From Heterotrichella gracilis (lineage: Eukaryota > Sar > Xanthophyceae > Tribonematales > Xanthonemataceae), in contig JAULBX010007773.1 in assembly GCA_032358255.1 (NCBI GenBank), positions 1-64,000 on the forward strand: 64,000 nt of DNA. Direction: 5' to 3'. The first letter of the stretch is position 1, and every line of letters begins with the position of its first letter. The position numbers were made by a program, and so were the translations under genes. The notes under the pieces are model-generated. The model made no database searches. It worked only from the letters and a program-made list of their open reading frames with translations, and was not told the DNA's origin. Of this stretch, positions 25,001 through 34,756 are shown in pieces.

Positions 25001-28000
25001 CCCCATACTTGCACACACTGGGACGCTTGGTTTCCACCTAGCACCATCCCTCCTATTACCTATAACATGAGCTCTAAAATGGTCGGAAAATCCCAGAAAG
25101 CTCTCCTGAACCCCTGCACAGGCTGCAGCGGCAGCGTGCATGCCCCCTGCGTGCCCCCCCTTTGCTTGGCATCTTACTGAGCTCCAAACATAAGTTCCAA
25201 TAATTGAACCAGAATACCCACAAAGGCTTCCTGCACCCCTGCAGTGGCCGCAGCAGCAGTGTGCAGCTGCGCAGCGGAGCCCTGGCCTACCTGGATCGGC
25301 TAGAGGGCAAGGGGTCTTCATCTCGCAGACCCCTGCCCGCGTTCAACCACGCCAACACAGTGGGTGCCCTCCCCTCTGGGTCCCGCCCCGCCATCCCCCC
25401 TGCCTTCCTGCAGCGCGCCTCCTTCAACCTGCGCCAAGGTGGGTGGGTGGGGGTGGGCGCGTGTGAGTAGGGGCAACATGAGCGGCTTGTTGAAAAGGAA
25501 TAAGCAGCACTGGTAGTTATTTATCGAGACATATATTTGGTATTCATTGGCTCTTATTCTGGAAAAAGTGGGACAAGAAAAACATACATAGTGATTAAGA
25601 AACAGCATTTGTTAGCGTACATTGTTTTGTTTTGTGCATTGCTTATTATTATAGATTGCTTTTCCTCCCCCTGCAGCCGGCGAGCAGCAGGAGACCTCCC
25701 TGCTCACCCGCCACGTCAGCACAAACAACTTGTCGCGACTGGCGTCAACGCCAAGGGGAGCAATGTCCACGGGGGATTCGCCCCGCGCGCCCTCTGTGCT
25801 CATGTCGGTGGACGCGCCATCGGGAGGTGAACCTCACAGACCCTAAACCCTAAATTGTGGTGCGATCTGTCCTCGTGTTGGTGGCCGCACCATCCGAAGG
25901 GTACACCCTGTACCCTGGCGCCCTCTAGGGACTAGACTGCTCTATCAAGTTCAAAGTCTAGCCTCCCATTGCTTGGAACACCATGTGTTGACACGCTTTT
26001 GCCACGCCCAACCATGTGCAGCTGTGCTGGAGTTTGGTGGGGAGAGGGATCAGTTTGGTAGTGCCCTACGACAAGACCTTCGCTAATCCGTTAACTTGCC
26101 TTGTCAATAATTAGGCGGTGTTGTATTCGAAATAAGTTAATCACAACTTCCTGGCCCCAGGCGTTGAGGTTGACCCCGAGGATCTGATTGAGGCCCGGCT
26201 GCGCCTGCTGGCTGGGCTCAAGAGGTACTTCCACAACAAGCGACTGGAGGGGCTGCTGTCAATCGAGGTAGGATTCAATAAATGATCATGGGAAAGTGAC
26301 AGCCCGGTGTTGGAATTTCAATCCTAATATCATGGCAAGTCAAAAGTGGTTGCAGAAGTCCTGTGTGGAAGGGTTGCCCAGCGACCCACATGGGCAGCAT
26401 GCACTGCACAAACCCACCCAATCTTCCACCCTGATGCACACACTTAACACCAGCCCACTCACGTCACACCCTCTCTCTGGTGCCCTGAACTTCGCGTCGG
26501 GATCACTGGGTAGCACAAAATGCTACCCTGGAATTCACATACTGACTGACTGACTGGCATCACCAGGGCATGCGCATCCTGGACCACGCCTGCGACGCGG
26601 CTGCCGACAAGGCGCACCTGCCGCTGCAGCTGTGGCGGACGCTTGCGGACGAGCTGAGCGGGCTGTACACGCGCACCACCGCCTCCATAAGCGTCAGCCT
26701 CACGCGCTTCAGGCGGGCCATACCCAAGCCGCTGCGCTTCCTGCGCCCGCCCCTGTTCTGGCTATCCAGTGCGTGCCGCTACCCGCTGCCTTGTCAGTAC
26801 ATGTTGTTTTCGTTTTCATTGCCGATAATGAAGTGGGATTGAATGTAAGTGCATGCAGCAATGTTGTGGTTGTCCCATATGCATGCATTGCAGTATATAC
26901 CTGACAGTTTCCGGCAGTGCCACATTCCAGCCCTGGCGTTCCTGCGGCCACCCATACGCAGCTGCTTTGGGGTCTCAGTCTCTGTGGATGCCATAGTTAT
27001 TATCATAATGATTGTGGCATGATCACATGATTGTGGCATGATCACCATGTCCTGGCAACACGGCTTATTTCGTGAATTTGCCTGTGTTGGCTTGCGTGCA
27101 ATATATGAACCCTAACCATGCACCATGACTCACAGTATATGTGCCTCCTGTGCAGAGCAACTGATTGGGCAGTTGTCGCGGACGATGCTTCTGTCTTGTG
27201 AGATAGCCATGGAGTACTGGCTGGCACTCAGCTACAGCCCGCAGGTGCACTGGCTGCAAACCCATGAGGAAGCGCGGCCGCTGCTGGTGCGTGAAACCCT
27301 AAACCCTAGACCTTGGTGGCTGATGGCCACGGCCTGGTGTGTGAAACCCAATGTGCTTGGATATTGGTCAATTGTTGCCTGTCGGCTGGGAGGTTGTGGT
27401 AACATTACAGTGGTGCCATCAGGCACTGAAGGGTTGGCAGAGTATGTATAGAGAACGCTTGTCATGATCGAGTGTCTGACTGCACTTGGGATCACGCAGG
27501 AGGAGATGGCTGAAGAAAGCAACAAAGTGCTCAAGTTCATAATCAAAAGAGAGGTTGAAGCACCAGACAGGTTCAGGGCGATTCAAACGTACAGGTGAGG
27601 TTTTATCACAGGAGATACCCCCATCTGATGTAGCATCAGAGGTGCTGCAAGCTGCAAAACAAAAAGCTCTTGAAAAGAATACAAAAAACACAAGTACCAA
27701 ATTGGGTAGATCACGCAAAGAACGCCTTCACTAATGGCACTGCGGTCACGATAGTGGTGACGATCAGCCCGATGTTGGCGATGCCCGACACAAGCGCACC
27801 CAGCTGCCTGCCCTTGGGGCCCTTCGACGCGTAGCCCTGGAAGTACATCACCCGCCCCACTAGGAACACCGCCCCAAACGTGGCAGCTGTGATGGGGTAC
27901 CTCGAGCCGCTGACGAGCAGGGTGGCCAGGAACGATGGCTGGGCCTCCAGCGAGTTCTGGTGGCCTCGCTGGATGCAGTTGAACTCGTGGGCCTGGGTCT

Positions 28001-31000
28001 CCCCGTGGGTTGCCTTGTCAGCGTAAAGGGCTGGGTAGGTCACCTTGTACTTTTTGCGTGCGCCTCCCACCTTGAAGGCCATCCAAATGTGGTGGACGAG
28101 GGAGGATGCAGCAACCTCCAGAACGACGAGGCCGAACGCCGGGGCAACCTTTGTGTAGTCCATGTTGGCGACAGTAGCTTGGAGAACCAAAGGAGTTCGA
28201 CGATGTGTGTTTGTAGCGGTTCTCGTTTATGTTCCGTGCTTGGCTGCCTTTGTAATGGTTGGAAATATGGCCAATTATGCGGTTAGCTGAGGCTGTGGTT
28301 CTGAGCCAAGCTGCCTGCTAACCAGTTACCTGCCGGGTTACGTAAAAACAAATGTGCCTACCGAATCAACTGTGCACTTGCTTGGGCCGTCTACCCATGT
28401 CAACAGTTGCCCATCACGCGGACTTGGGTGCTTGCACTTTCGCCCCGTGCTCTGCAAATTCGATATCCGGGCCACGGCATGAGTAATGCGGCATTCCGAG
28501 GCATGCCTGGCCCCATCATCCGTTCAACCACCAACTACTCACGTGGCCCCACTGCTGTAGCAGAACCTGGAGGCAGCTCAATTTCCTCGACCAGTCTTCT
28601 TTCCTAGTGCACCTCCACCATGACCTCACCACCCCATGCTCTGCTCGCCCCAAAACCCTAAGCAAACCCTGCCACCACCCCACTAATCACACGCCACACC
28701 AGACTTTGCTCGCCGCACCACACTTTGCTCGCCCCAAAACCCTACCAATCCCCTCTGCAGGGAGACCATGGCTGTGATATAGAGCCATGAAGCCTTTGGG
28801 AATCCCTTCGCAACCAACCACCCTGTCTTTTATGCACCACCCCTACCGACTCCACCCCAAAAACCCTATCAAAAACCCTACCAATCCCTGTGCAGGGCGG
28901 CCATGGCTGTGCTGAAGAAGCAGGCTGCCTTTGTGGAGCACCTACACGCAGTGGGCATGATCGACAAGGTGGAGTATGAGGAGCTGCTGGAGCCTATCGA
29001 CCAGAAAGTGCGGCACCTGGAGATTCGGGGGCCCGTGTGGCGCGCCCCGCTCCTGCGAGAGGTATGTGCTCCGGGGTCTGGGACGCGCCTCCTGCTTTGC
29101 TTTGCGTCTGCATTTCCTGGGATTTCTCTGCGGCCTATTTCCCTCCTTGTTGTCACTGGCTCCTCCTGCCTCTGGGTGGATTTTCCCTTCTGTTTCAATG
29201 TCTAGAAGCAAGCTGTTCAAATGCAGCTTTGGTCGTAAATCCCTAAAGGGTCCTTCTTCTTGCCCTCTTCTCAGGTGCTGCGTGGCCTGCCCTTCTTCCG
29301 TGAGCTGCCTGACAAGGTGTTTGAGCAAGTGATGGAGGGAGGCAGGGTCATAGGTATGGCTGCTCTCCAGTGGACATTCCCTGCCTTTCTTCCTTTCTTT
29401 CTATGCGCTCGAGCAGTTACAGTGCTTGCTTGCTTGCGCAATTGCATGCTTTCCTGCAGTATAGTCATTGACAGTTTGCTACGTGCCAAAAGCAAAGCAA
29501 CCCTGTCCAGGCACTGCTCATACCATCTCTCTGCCCTGGCGGTGTCAAGGCAGTGCAGTTGTTCCCACACCAGTCCATATCATGAATAAAGATACTGTGC
29601 AGATGCACGCGCCACTCACCTGTGCTAACAACCCCCACTCCCCCGCCCCATGCAGCCTTCAAGCGCGGCGAGATCCTGATGGATACCCACAGGCAGGCCA
29701 GTGCCGACTACAAGGATGGCATGTTCATTGTCATACAGGGCCTTGTCAGGTCAACCTACTTCCCGCCGGAGGACAATCAACAGGTCGGTGGCTGGAAAAT
29801 TGGGGTGCCAACCCTGACGCCTGTACAGCCTAAGTCCTAAAACCTTAAACCCTGTACCAGTCAAAAGTCTCACTAAAAGACAACCGACAGGTTGGGTGGT
29901 TGAACCCATCCTCACCAACATGGGCGCCCCATGCCCTGCCATGCACCTCCTACTTGCCATGCACCTCGCACCTGCCCCCACCCCTCACCCGTCACACCGT
30001 CACACCCCCCACCCCGCCCCCACAGGACTACTTCCTGGGTACTGGCGGCGTCATCGGCACCTTTGCCTCCCTGCTCACCGCCGACCTGCCTGGCCGCGTG
30101 TGCGCCCAGGCGGAGGGCAATGCCCTAGGCAAGGGTCCGCTGGTGTACCACTTTCCCCAGTCCCTGGTGGCCCACATCAGGGCCATGGCTGAGGGGGGGG
30201 ATGTGCACTACCAGCAGCTGATGCTGGACATGTTCAGGTGGGGGGTGTGGAGGGGTGGCTGGTGGGGGGGAGGACAAGCATTATGTGCTAGGCTATTATG
30301 GCAGTCTGATTATGAATGGGTAATGAACTCTTGCGTTTAGCGTTCTGTTAGTCGTGCTCATGCAGCTAACTATATGGCCTGTATATACACGAGTAAATAC
30401 CAACCAAAAGCTCCCGATGTCATTTTCCTGTCGTATTCAATGAAAGGAATTGAAGGTCCTCGTGTACCCTTTGCCGCACCCTAATCACCGCCGCCCTCCC
30501 TTGTGCAGGCTGGCTGCTCTGTTTGTGGTGGAGCGGCTCAAGTCCACTGTGGTTGATGTGGTGATGCGCCATGTGCACCACGTGGAGGTGGACAAGGGGG
30601 CTGGGCGCGTGCATGTCAGGTGGGGAGGGAAACACAAACACCCAGCAGGACATGTTGCGATAGCAAACACAAGTGAGGGTCTCAATCTGAGCACTGCGTG
30701 ATGCAATAGCATCTTGATCGATTAGATGTATTCAGACGTAGGTTGGCATGGCTTTACACGACCTGGATTTTAAGGTTTAGGATGCATTAGAGTCTTTTGC
30801 ATTGTCCATGTGGATTTATAACATGGAAGGCAGTGATAATATGGAAGGCAGTGCTGACATGGATCCCCTCCCCCCTTCCTTCTGTTGCAGGCACCGCCGC
30901 CCCGCCCGCCACGAGCACCACCCAGACCCCGATGTAGGGTCTCTGCCCAACCAGGGCCACATGTCCTCCTGGGCCAACTTTGACTCGGACTCTGAGAGCG

Positions 31001-33584
31001 CAGAGGAAGACGCCACATCCACATTCACACCAGATGAGGTGAGTTTGTTGCATTCATTCCAGCGATGCAGCCAGATCAGCAGTCAGTTTTGAGGTACTGG
31101 CAGGGAGGCAGAGGTGGTTCACAATGTGGCTCATGCACACCCATCAGATGCGGTGGGGCTTGCAGTGACATGCAAATGCACCCTAGTAAATGTTCCCCTT
31201 TTTGTTACTTTATTTCACCACCACCACAATAGCTGCGACAGCACGTGAGTTTCCCGGCAGCTGCGCCTCCTGGCAGGGGTATACTAATATACCAACTACT
31301 ACTATTATGTTAGTGTATTAGTTATACCCCTGCTCCCGGCAATTATGCACCTGGCAGTGCCCCTAACCGTTGACCAATTACCTGCCGCCCCTACCACACA
31401 GGGCCACCACACCCACACCCTGGGCTGGACTGCGGGAACCCCAAACCCTAAATGCAAACCCTAAACCCACTCCTGCCACACAGGGCCACCACACGCACAC
31501 CCTGGGGCCGGACGGGGTTGACGGCGGCAGCCCCCGCTACCCAGCTGACTTCAGCCAGGCAGGGGAGGAGGGGCGATCCCGGCGCCACCCGGCAGTGAAG
31601 CGCAAGCACCTCACACGCATCGCGCAAACCGTGCTGCCAGATGGTGCGCGCAGACCCAGCCGGGTAACACCCTGCCAATTTTAGGGTTTTTGATAGGTTT
31701 TTTCAGTGGAGCTGTCAAGGCTGGACGACATTGTTCGAGATGCCAATCATATTGCTGTCACTGGTTCTGCGTTACAAGCATTAGGGGTGGAGCTGCAAAG
31801 CATGTTTCACATGTGTGGCAGAGACATGCTGCATGGAGGCTGTCCAAGGAGATGCACAAGGCCCAAGGCTGATCTCCTTGCCCACAGCTTACATACCACA
31901 CAGGGCCATAAACCCTAAACCCTAAACCCTAAACCCTAAACCCTAACCGCACACATGCCCTGGTGTCCCCCTAATACTGCGCGCTTCACCCACCAGCACC
32001 CACCTGCACAGCTACCCACCCATCCTTGTCCTTGTGCACGTGAGGCCATTGCCGGTATAGCAAACCTTCACCCACTCAGGCACAATCACCTATCCCCCCA
32101 AATTGCCCTGCGCCCAATGATCTCCAAGGGGCTGTGCAATCACCCTACTACCACATGTTTTTCTCCAAGGGACTGTGCAATCACCCTACTACCGCACGTT
32201 TTACCCCACCAGTACCCACCCAGGCACAACCATTCACCCACCCTTTCCCCTAGTACCGCATGTTTTGCCCACCTGCACAACCACCCACCCTCCCCCATGT
32301 CCCTGTGCGCAGCGATCTCCGAGGGGGCTGTGCAATCACTCTGCCGCGTGTTTTACCCAAAAGCACACCCACCAACCCTTCCTCATTGTGTGCAGTGATC
32401 TCTGAAGTGAAGGACGGGCTGCCGCTGGCCTCGCTGCACCAGATACCCGAGGGCAGCCAGTTGACCCAGCGGGCGCACATGGTGGTGCTGGGGGGGCAGC
32501 TGCAGGTCATTGAGGCGGACTCAGGCTACATGCCCAAAGGTGTGGGGGGTGGGGGGTGGGGGGTGGCGCTGCGGGGGGAATGGCTGGGGGGGATGGTGGC
32601 GGTGGGTGGGCAGTGGGGAGGAGGGGTGAGGTTGTGAGTGTTGGTGTGTGTGTGGGGGGGGGGGTAGGGGTAGGGTCAAGGTTTATGGATATGCAACCCT
32701 TTTCGCATGCGTTCTCCGTGCGATTGTAGAAGCATGCGCATGTGCTGGAAAGCCGCTGTCAATGCAGGGCACAATCTAAGGTTCAGGGTTTGCATACCGT
32801 TGTTGGCCATTTGAAGGGTCCTCCCTGAGCCTTGCCTTGTGTGTGCGCTCCACAGGCACGCACCAATGCAGCGGCCCCTGCCTGGTGCCCTGGCTGTTCT
32901 CCTCGCCCATCTACCGCCACGTGCACCCGCTGCCGCGCGCCGTGCACCACGTGGCGGGCAAGGGGGGCGCGATAGTCATCATGTGCCACGAGGACCCCAT
33001 GCTGGGCCGCAGCCCCTTCCACAAGTCTGCGTCGGGGCTGCTGAGTCCCGGGGAGGGCAGTGACGGGGATGATGATGTTTCGGTGCGCTCGGCCACTAGC
33101 AAGTCCTCGTCCAGGATCGGGGAGCTGAAGAAGAGGTGCGGGGCAGCCCTGTTAGGGTTTCGGGTTAGGGTTTAGGGTTTCCTGTGTGTTCCACGATCGG
33201 GGAGTTGAAGAAGAGGTGTGGGGCAGCCATGTGTGTTGTACCTGGACTGTCACCTGTTCAGGTTTCAAGGGTTAGGGTTAGGGTTAGGGTTTCCTGTGTG
33301 TACCACCTGTGGGCATGCCATGAGGCGTTTTTCAGCTGGGCAATGTGGCTGAGGGGGGCCTGGGGAGCACTCCCTAGCTTGGCAACGTGACTGCTGATGA
33401 TGATTACTCTGCACACTGCTTGGCTTGTACTGCTACCCATGGTTGTGTGCGCTGATGGGCTGTGCCCCCCTGCCCCCCTGCCTGCAGGTTCTCGTTGTGG
33501 CCGCGCACCTTTGGGGGCCTGGAGGTGACCCGCACACACAGCATGAAGGGCATGCTGGGCAGGGAGATGGTGAGGCAGGAGTGA
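16073..33584 (+). CDS. SOS1-type plasma-membrane Na+/H+ exchanger with cyclic-nucleotide-binding-like domain, 33 exons
   Basis: Exons: 16073-16178, 16419-16541, 16664-16827, 17127-17316, 17907-18095, 18501-18586, 18821-19065, 19530-19657, 19963-20090, 20447-20648, 21030-21126, 21453-21650, 22310-22370, 23010-23141, 23474-24022, 24246-24355, 24601-24861, 25245-25438, 25677-25826, 26161-26267, 26567-26768, 27156-27286, 27500-27594, 28896-29061, 29275-29353, 29656-29783, 30026-30237, 30509-30619, 30891-31038, 31484-31643, 32396-32539, 32856-33135, 33488-33584. Total 5373 nt, 1790 aa, in frame throughout. Residues 1-510 form the CPA1 exchanger core, with STDAIAVTSVL and GESLLNDASALTLF (the ion-binding ND near 212) and ALRGSVSLIMIQ. 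Residues about 640-1110 are a low-complexity Ser/Pro/Ala insert. Residues about 1340-1500 (LRGLPFFRELPDKVFEQVM, FKRGEILM, GMFIVIQGLV) form a cNMP-binding-like fold. Plant SOS1 exports Na+ and is ~1150 aa, so this protein is much longer. Exons 17 and 18 are coding duplicates. Confidence 0.9.
17426..17451. repeat. Perfect 26-bp palindrome in intron 4 of the SOS1-like gene
   Basis: CATGCCCCATGCG is followed directly by its exact reverse complement, giving a loopless 13-bp-arm inverted repeat. It lies about 110 nt downstream of the exon 4 donor. The next outward base pair does not match. Confidence 0.95.
19348..19408 (-). repeat. 60-bp intronic dispersed repeat, copy 1
   Basis: Antisense copy in intron 7 of the SOS1-like gene. 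The shared core, read forward, is CTGACTGCTAATCTGG followed by TGTATTGCTGG and a GCATGTAACTA-like end, preceded by GGTGCCGCATGTGCA. Confidence 0.8.
20281..20446 (+). repeat. Repeated 3' splice site plus exon 10 start (two upstream copies)
   Basis: The exon 10 opening (CGCAGATGGCCTTCTGGACC at about 20442) is preceded by copies at about 20283-20310 (GCAGATAGCCTTCTG) and 20362-20396 (CGGATGGCTTTTTGGGCCGC). CCCTAAA units lie just before the genuine acceptor. Confidence 0.75.
20731..20940 (+). repeat. Copies of the exon 10 3' end plus donor
   Basis: The exon end at 20610-20660 (GACCTGCAGCATGATGAGG to CTGAGAG|GTGGG) is repeated at 20731-20778 with the donor intact, about 122 bp away. A shorter relic of the same region (TCGGCTGCCATCAGCAACCT) lies near 20908. 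Confidence 0.8.
21651..22061 (+). repeat. G-rich tandem array carrying two copies of the exon 12 3' end
   Basis: The exon 12 end (GAGGTGGTCAAGGTGGCGAT, donor at 21651) recurs at 21778-21845 with an intact GTAAGT and at 21975-22061, where the donor GT has mutated to CT. The intervening G-rich intron sequence is repeated too, giving a unit of roughly 190-210 bp. Confidence 0.85.
23324..23371. repeat. Inverted repeat with an 18-bp perfect palindromic centre, intron 14
   Basis: TAACCAATTAATTGGTTA at 23340-23357 is self-complementary. It is flanked by imperfect arms (ATTCTTAT on the left, ACAAGAAGAAT on the right) in a very AT-rich intron. Confidence 0.8.
25072..25265 (+). repeat. Duplicated acceptor region before exon 18
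   Basis: About 75 bp ending in CACCCCTGCAG and the start of exon 18 (about 25180-25265) has a decayed relative at 25072-25145 (CCTGCACAGGCTGCAGCGGC). Exon 18 itself duplicates the exon 17 start: both encode VQLRSGALAYL. Confidence 0.7.
27711..28163 (-). CDS. MAPEG-family protein (microsomal glutathione S-transferase 3-like), intronless, nested antisense in the SOS1-like intron 23
   Basis: This is a single-exon ORF of 150 aa starting at the ATG encoding MDYTKVAPAFG; a TTG further upstream is not needed. MAPEG proteins are four-helix membrane enzymes that conjugate glutathione to lipophilic electrophiles or reduce lipid hydroperoxides, usually in the ER or outer mitochondrial membrane. The diagnostic MGST3 signature is visible: ARKKYKVTYPALYADK in the first loop, then FNCIQRGHQNSLEAQPSFL, which carries the conserved Asn/Gln/Arg/Glu residues. 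Three further hydrophobic stretches follow (SRYPITAATFGAVFLVGRVM with YFQGYASKGP, then two helices to the end), and the length is typical (about 150). It lies wholly inside the 1.3-kb intron between exons 23 and 24 of the exchanger, on the opposite strand, with about 0.7 kb of upstream sequence in the same intron. Lack of introns in an intron-rich neighbourhood suggests retroposition or recent insertion. Confidence 0.92.
   Translation of the reverse strand: MDYTKVAPAFGLVVLEVAASSLVHHIWMAFKVGGARKKYKVTYPALYADKATHGETQAHEFNCIQRGHQNSLEAQPSFLATLLVSGSRYPITAATFGAVFLVGRVMYFQGYASKGPKGRQLGALVSGIANIGLIVTTIVTAVPLVKAFFA
28650..28920 (+). repeat. Duplicated 3' splice site plus exon 24 start, with CCCTA units
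   Basis: ACCCTACCAATCCC-x-CTGCAG followed by the exon opening (GCCATGGCTGTG) occurs at 28738-28790 as a copy with an in-frame TAG, and at 28877-28910 as the genuine site. GCTCGCCCCAAAACCCTA units repeat upstream. Confidence 0.8.
31043..31092 (-). repeat. 60-bp intronic dispersed repeat, copy 2
   Basis: Antisense copy (core CCAGATCAGCAGTCAG) beginning a few bases after the exon 29 donor at 31039 in the SOS1-like gene. Confidence 0.75.
31273..31333. repeat. Inverted repeat with 18-19 bp arms, SOS1-like intron 29
   Basis: GCAGGGGTATACTAATA at 31273-31290 is matched by its near-exact reverse complement at 31315-31333, with one single-base gap and a spacer of about 24 bp. It resembles a tiny MITE or a hairpin-forming element. 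Confidence 0.8.
31385..31510 (+). repeat. Duplicated acceptor plus exon 30 start with CCCTAAA between
   Basis: CACACAGGGCCACCACAC followed by CACACCCTGGG occurs at about 31396-31427 and again at the genuine exon start (31478-31507), period about 82 bp. Two CCCTAAA units lie between. Confidence 0.85.
31909..31946. repeat. Longest interstitial telomere-like array (five CCCTAAA units)
   Basis: Five perfect tandem CCCTAAA units sit in intron 30 of the SOS1-like gene. It is the longest perfect array in the window; shorter or degenerate tracts occur at more than a dozen other intronic positions. Confidence 0.95.
31990..32400 (+). repeat. Degenerate tandem array of acceptor-region copies before exon 31
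   Basis: The genuine exon 31 start (GCAGTGATCTCTGAAG, 32392) is preceded by related units at about 32118 (TGATCTCCAAGG), 32158 (TTCTCCAAGG) and 32309 (GCAGCGATCTCCGAGG). Each of these three is followed by a GCTGTGCAATCAC-like segment, and the intervening CACCCACC-rich sequence recurs. Confidence 0.75.
33113..33310 (+). repeat. Copy of the exon 32 3' end plus donor, with TTTAGGG units
   Basis: GATCGGGGAGCTGAAGAAGAG|GTGCGGGGCAGCC at the exon 32 donor (33136) is repeated 80 bp downstream at 33193-33229 with the donor intact. Each copy is followed by a GGGTTAGGGTTTAGGG-like tract and TTTCCTGTGTGT. Confidence 0.9.
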
Positions 33585-34756
33585 GGCCAGGGGGAGGGGG
33601 CTGCAAAGGAGCACGCGTCAGGGGAACGGGAGTAGTTTAGGCAGGTGGCAGGGTCAAGCTTTTTTAAGGACTTTGCAAAGGCATCGTGCATGGCTAGGGT
33701 TCGGGGCGGGTGCCAGTGTGGGTGGGGATCTCAAAAGATGTAGCTGGGCGTCAAGCCCAGGGGGCCTGCTAATACGAGTGGCACTGGCAATTGTGAAGAG
33801 GAGCAATGGAAAGCCGCCTGGTTGGGGGTGGGGAAGCGCTGCGCTGGCTTTCAGAACCATCATGGTACTCTCAAGTGGTATGCAGTTTATTGGAGCCGTT
33901 CTCAATGGGAGCGCAGGGATCATGCGTAGCCTTCAGGTCGCAGCTTTTCAATCATTTGTCATGCAGTAGTGGGAGCGTAGGATTGGTTGGATTGGTGACC
34001 CTCGTGGTGAGGGTACGATAGTCATGGCTAAAGTCATTAGATTTGATCAATTTTAGACCAAAGGCTTACCATTCACATTGTGTGTCATACACTTGGTTAC
34101 GGTGTTTCAATCACTGCCACAGTGGCCGTTCCCTTCATCTTTTTCTTTAGGCCTTAGGTCAGCAGCAGCGCTGTGGCAGGCCTGATTTATTTGCAACACC
34201 GTACATATTAGGGCATCATGCATCATACATGATATTATTAATATGTAAATTGCTTCAGGAAACAATGCATATCTGACTGTCACACGCGATTCAATTTTAA
34301 AATCATTCGAACAAATGCATTATTGACCATGCATGTAAATAATAGACAGTCCTCTTAAACTTTTTGTCAAATCGATACTGAGCCTTAAATTCGCTTTGGC
34401 GATTGCCAATTAATCACACGGCCTGCACTCAATGTGGTATTACCTTACTAAGTGTACGGTGTGCATCTGATCCAGCAGGTACACTCTTTCTGAAATCATA
34501 GTACATCTGAATGTTTAAAATCGTTCAAGCTTGCTGGGGCCAGTACTGGTAGCAATATTGTTGATATCCTGAACCAGGATCAATGACAACCATGATGCTG
34601 TATATTTAAAAATTTCCATGGAAACAATCAGCATCTAAATTGCAAAGAATTATCAGCATCGGATGCTCCAATCAATGACATTGTGCATTGGATTATGGAT
34701 TGCCGCTGATCAGCTGGGTAGTCTAAGACTGCCACTATAATTACTCCATGATCCCC
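33585..34756. other. Convergent intergenic region, AT-rich
   Basis: About 1.2 kb between the 3' ends of the exchanger and the Kelch gene. The right half (34050-34750) is notably AT-rich, with scattered ATCAGCATC-like words. No gene is seen. Confidence 0.55.

Noticed and set aside
31643-31664. Alternative donor at 31664 for SOS1-like exon 30
   Set aside because: It would put a stop codon at the start of exon 31; the donor at 31644 restores the frame.
28896-33584. CNBD-containing exons as a separate gene from the exchanger
   Set aside because: Exon 23 and exon 24 join in phase, the order matches the SOS1 architecture, and the 33-exon total is an exact multiple of three. RNA evidence could still overturn this.
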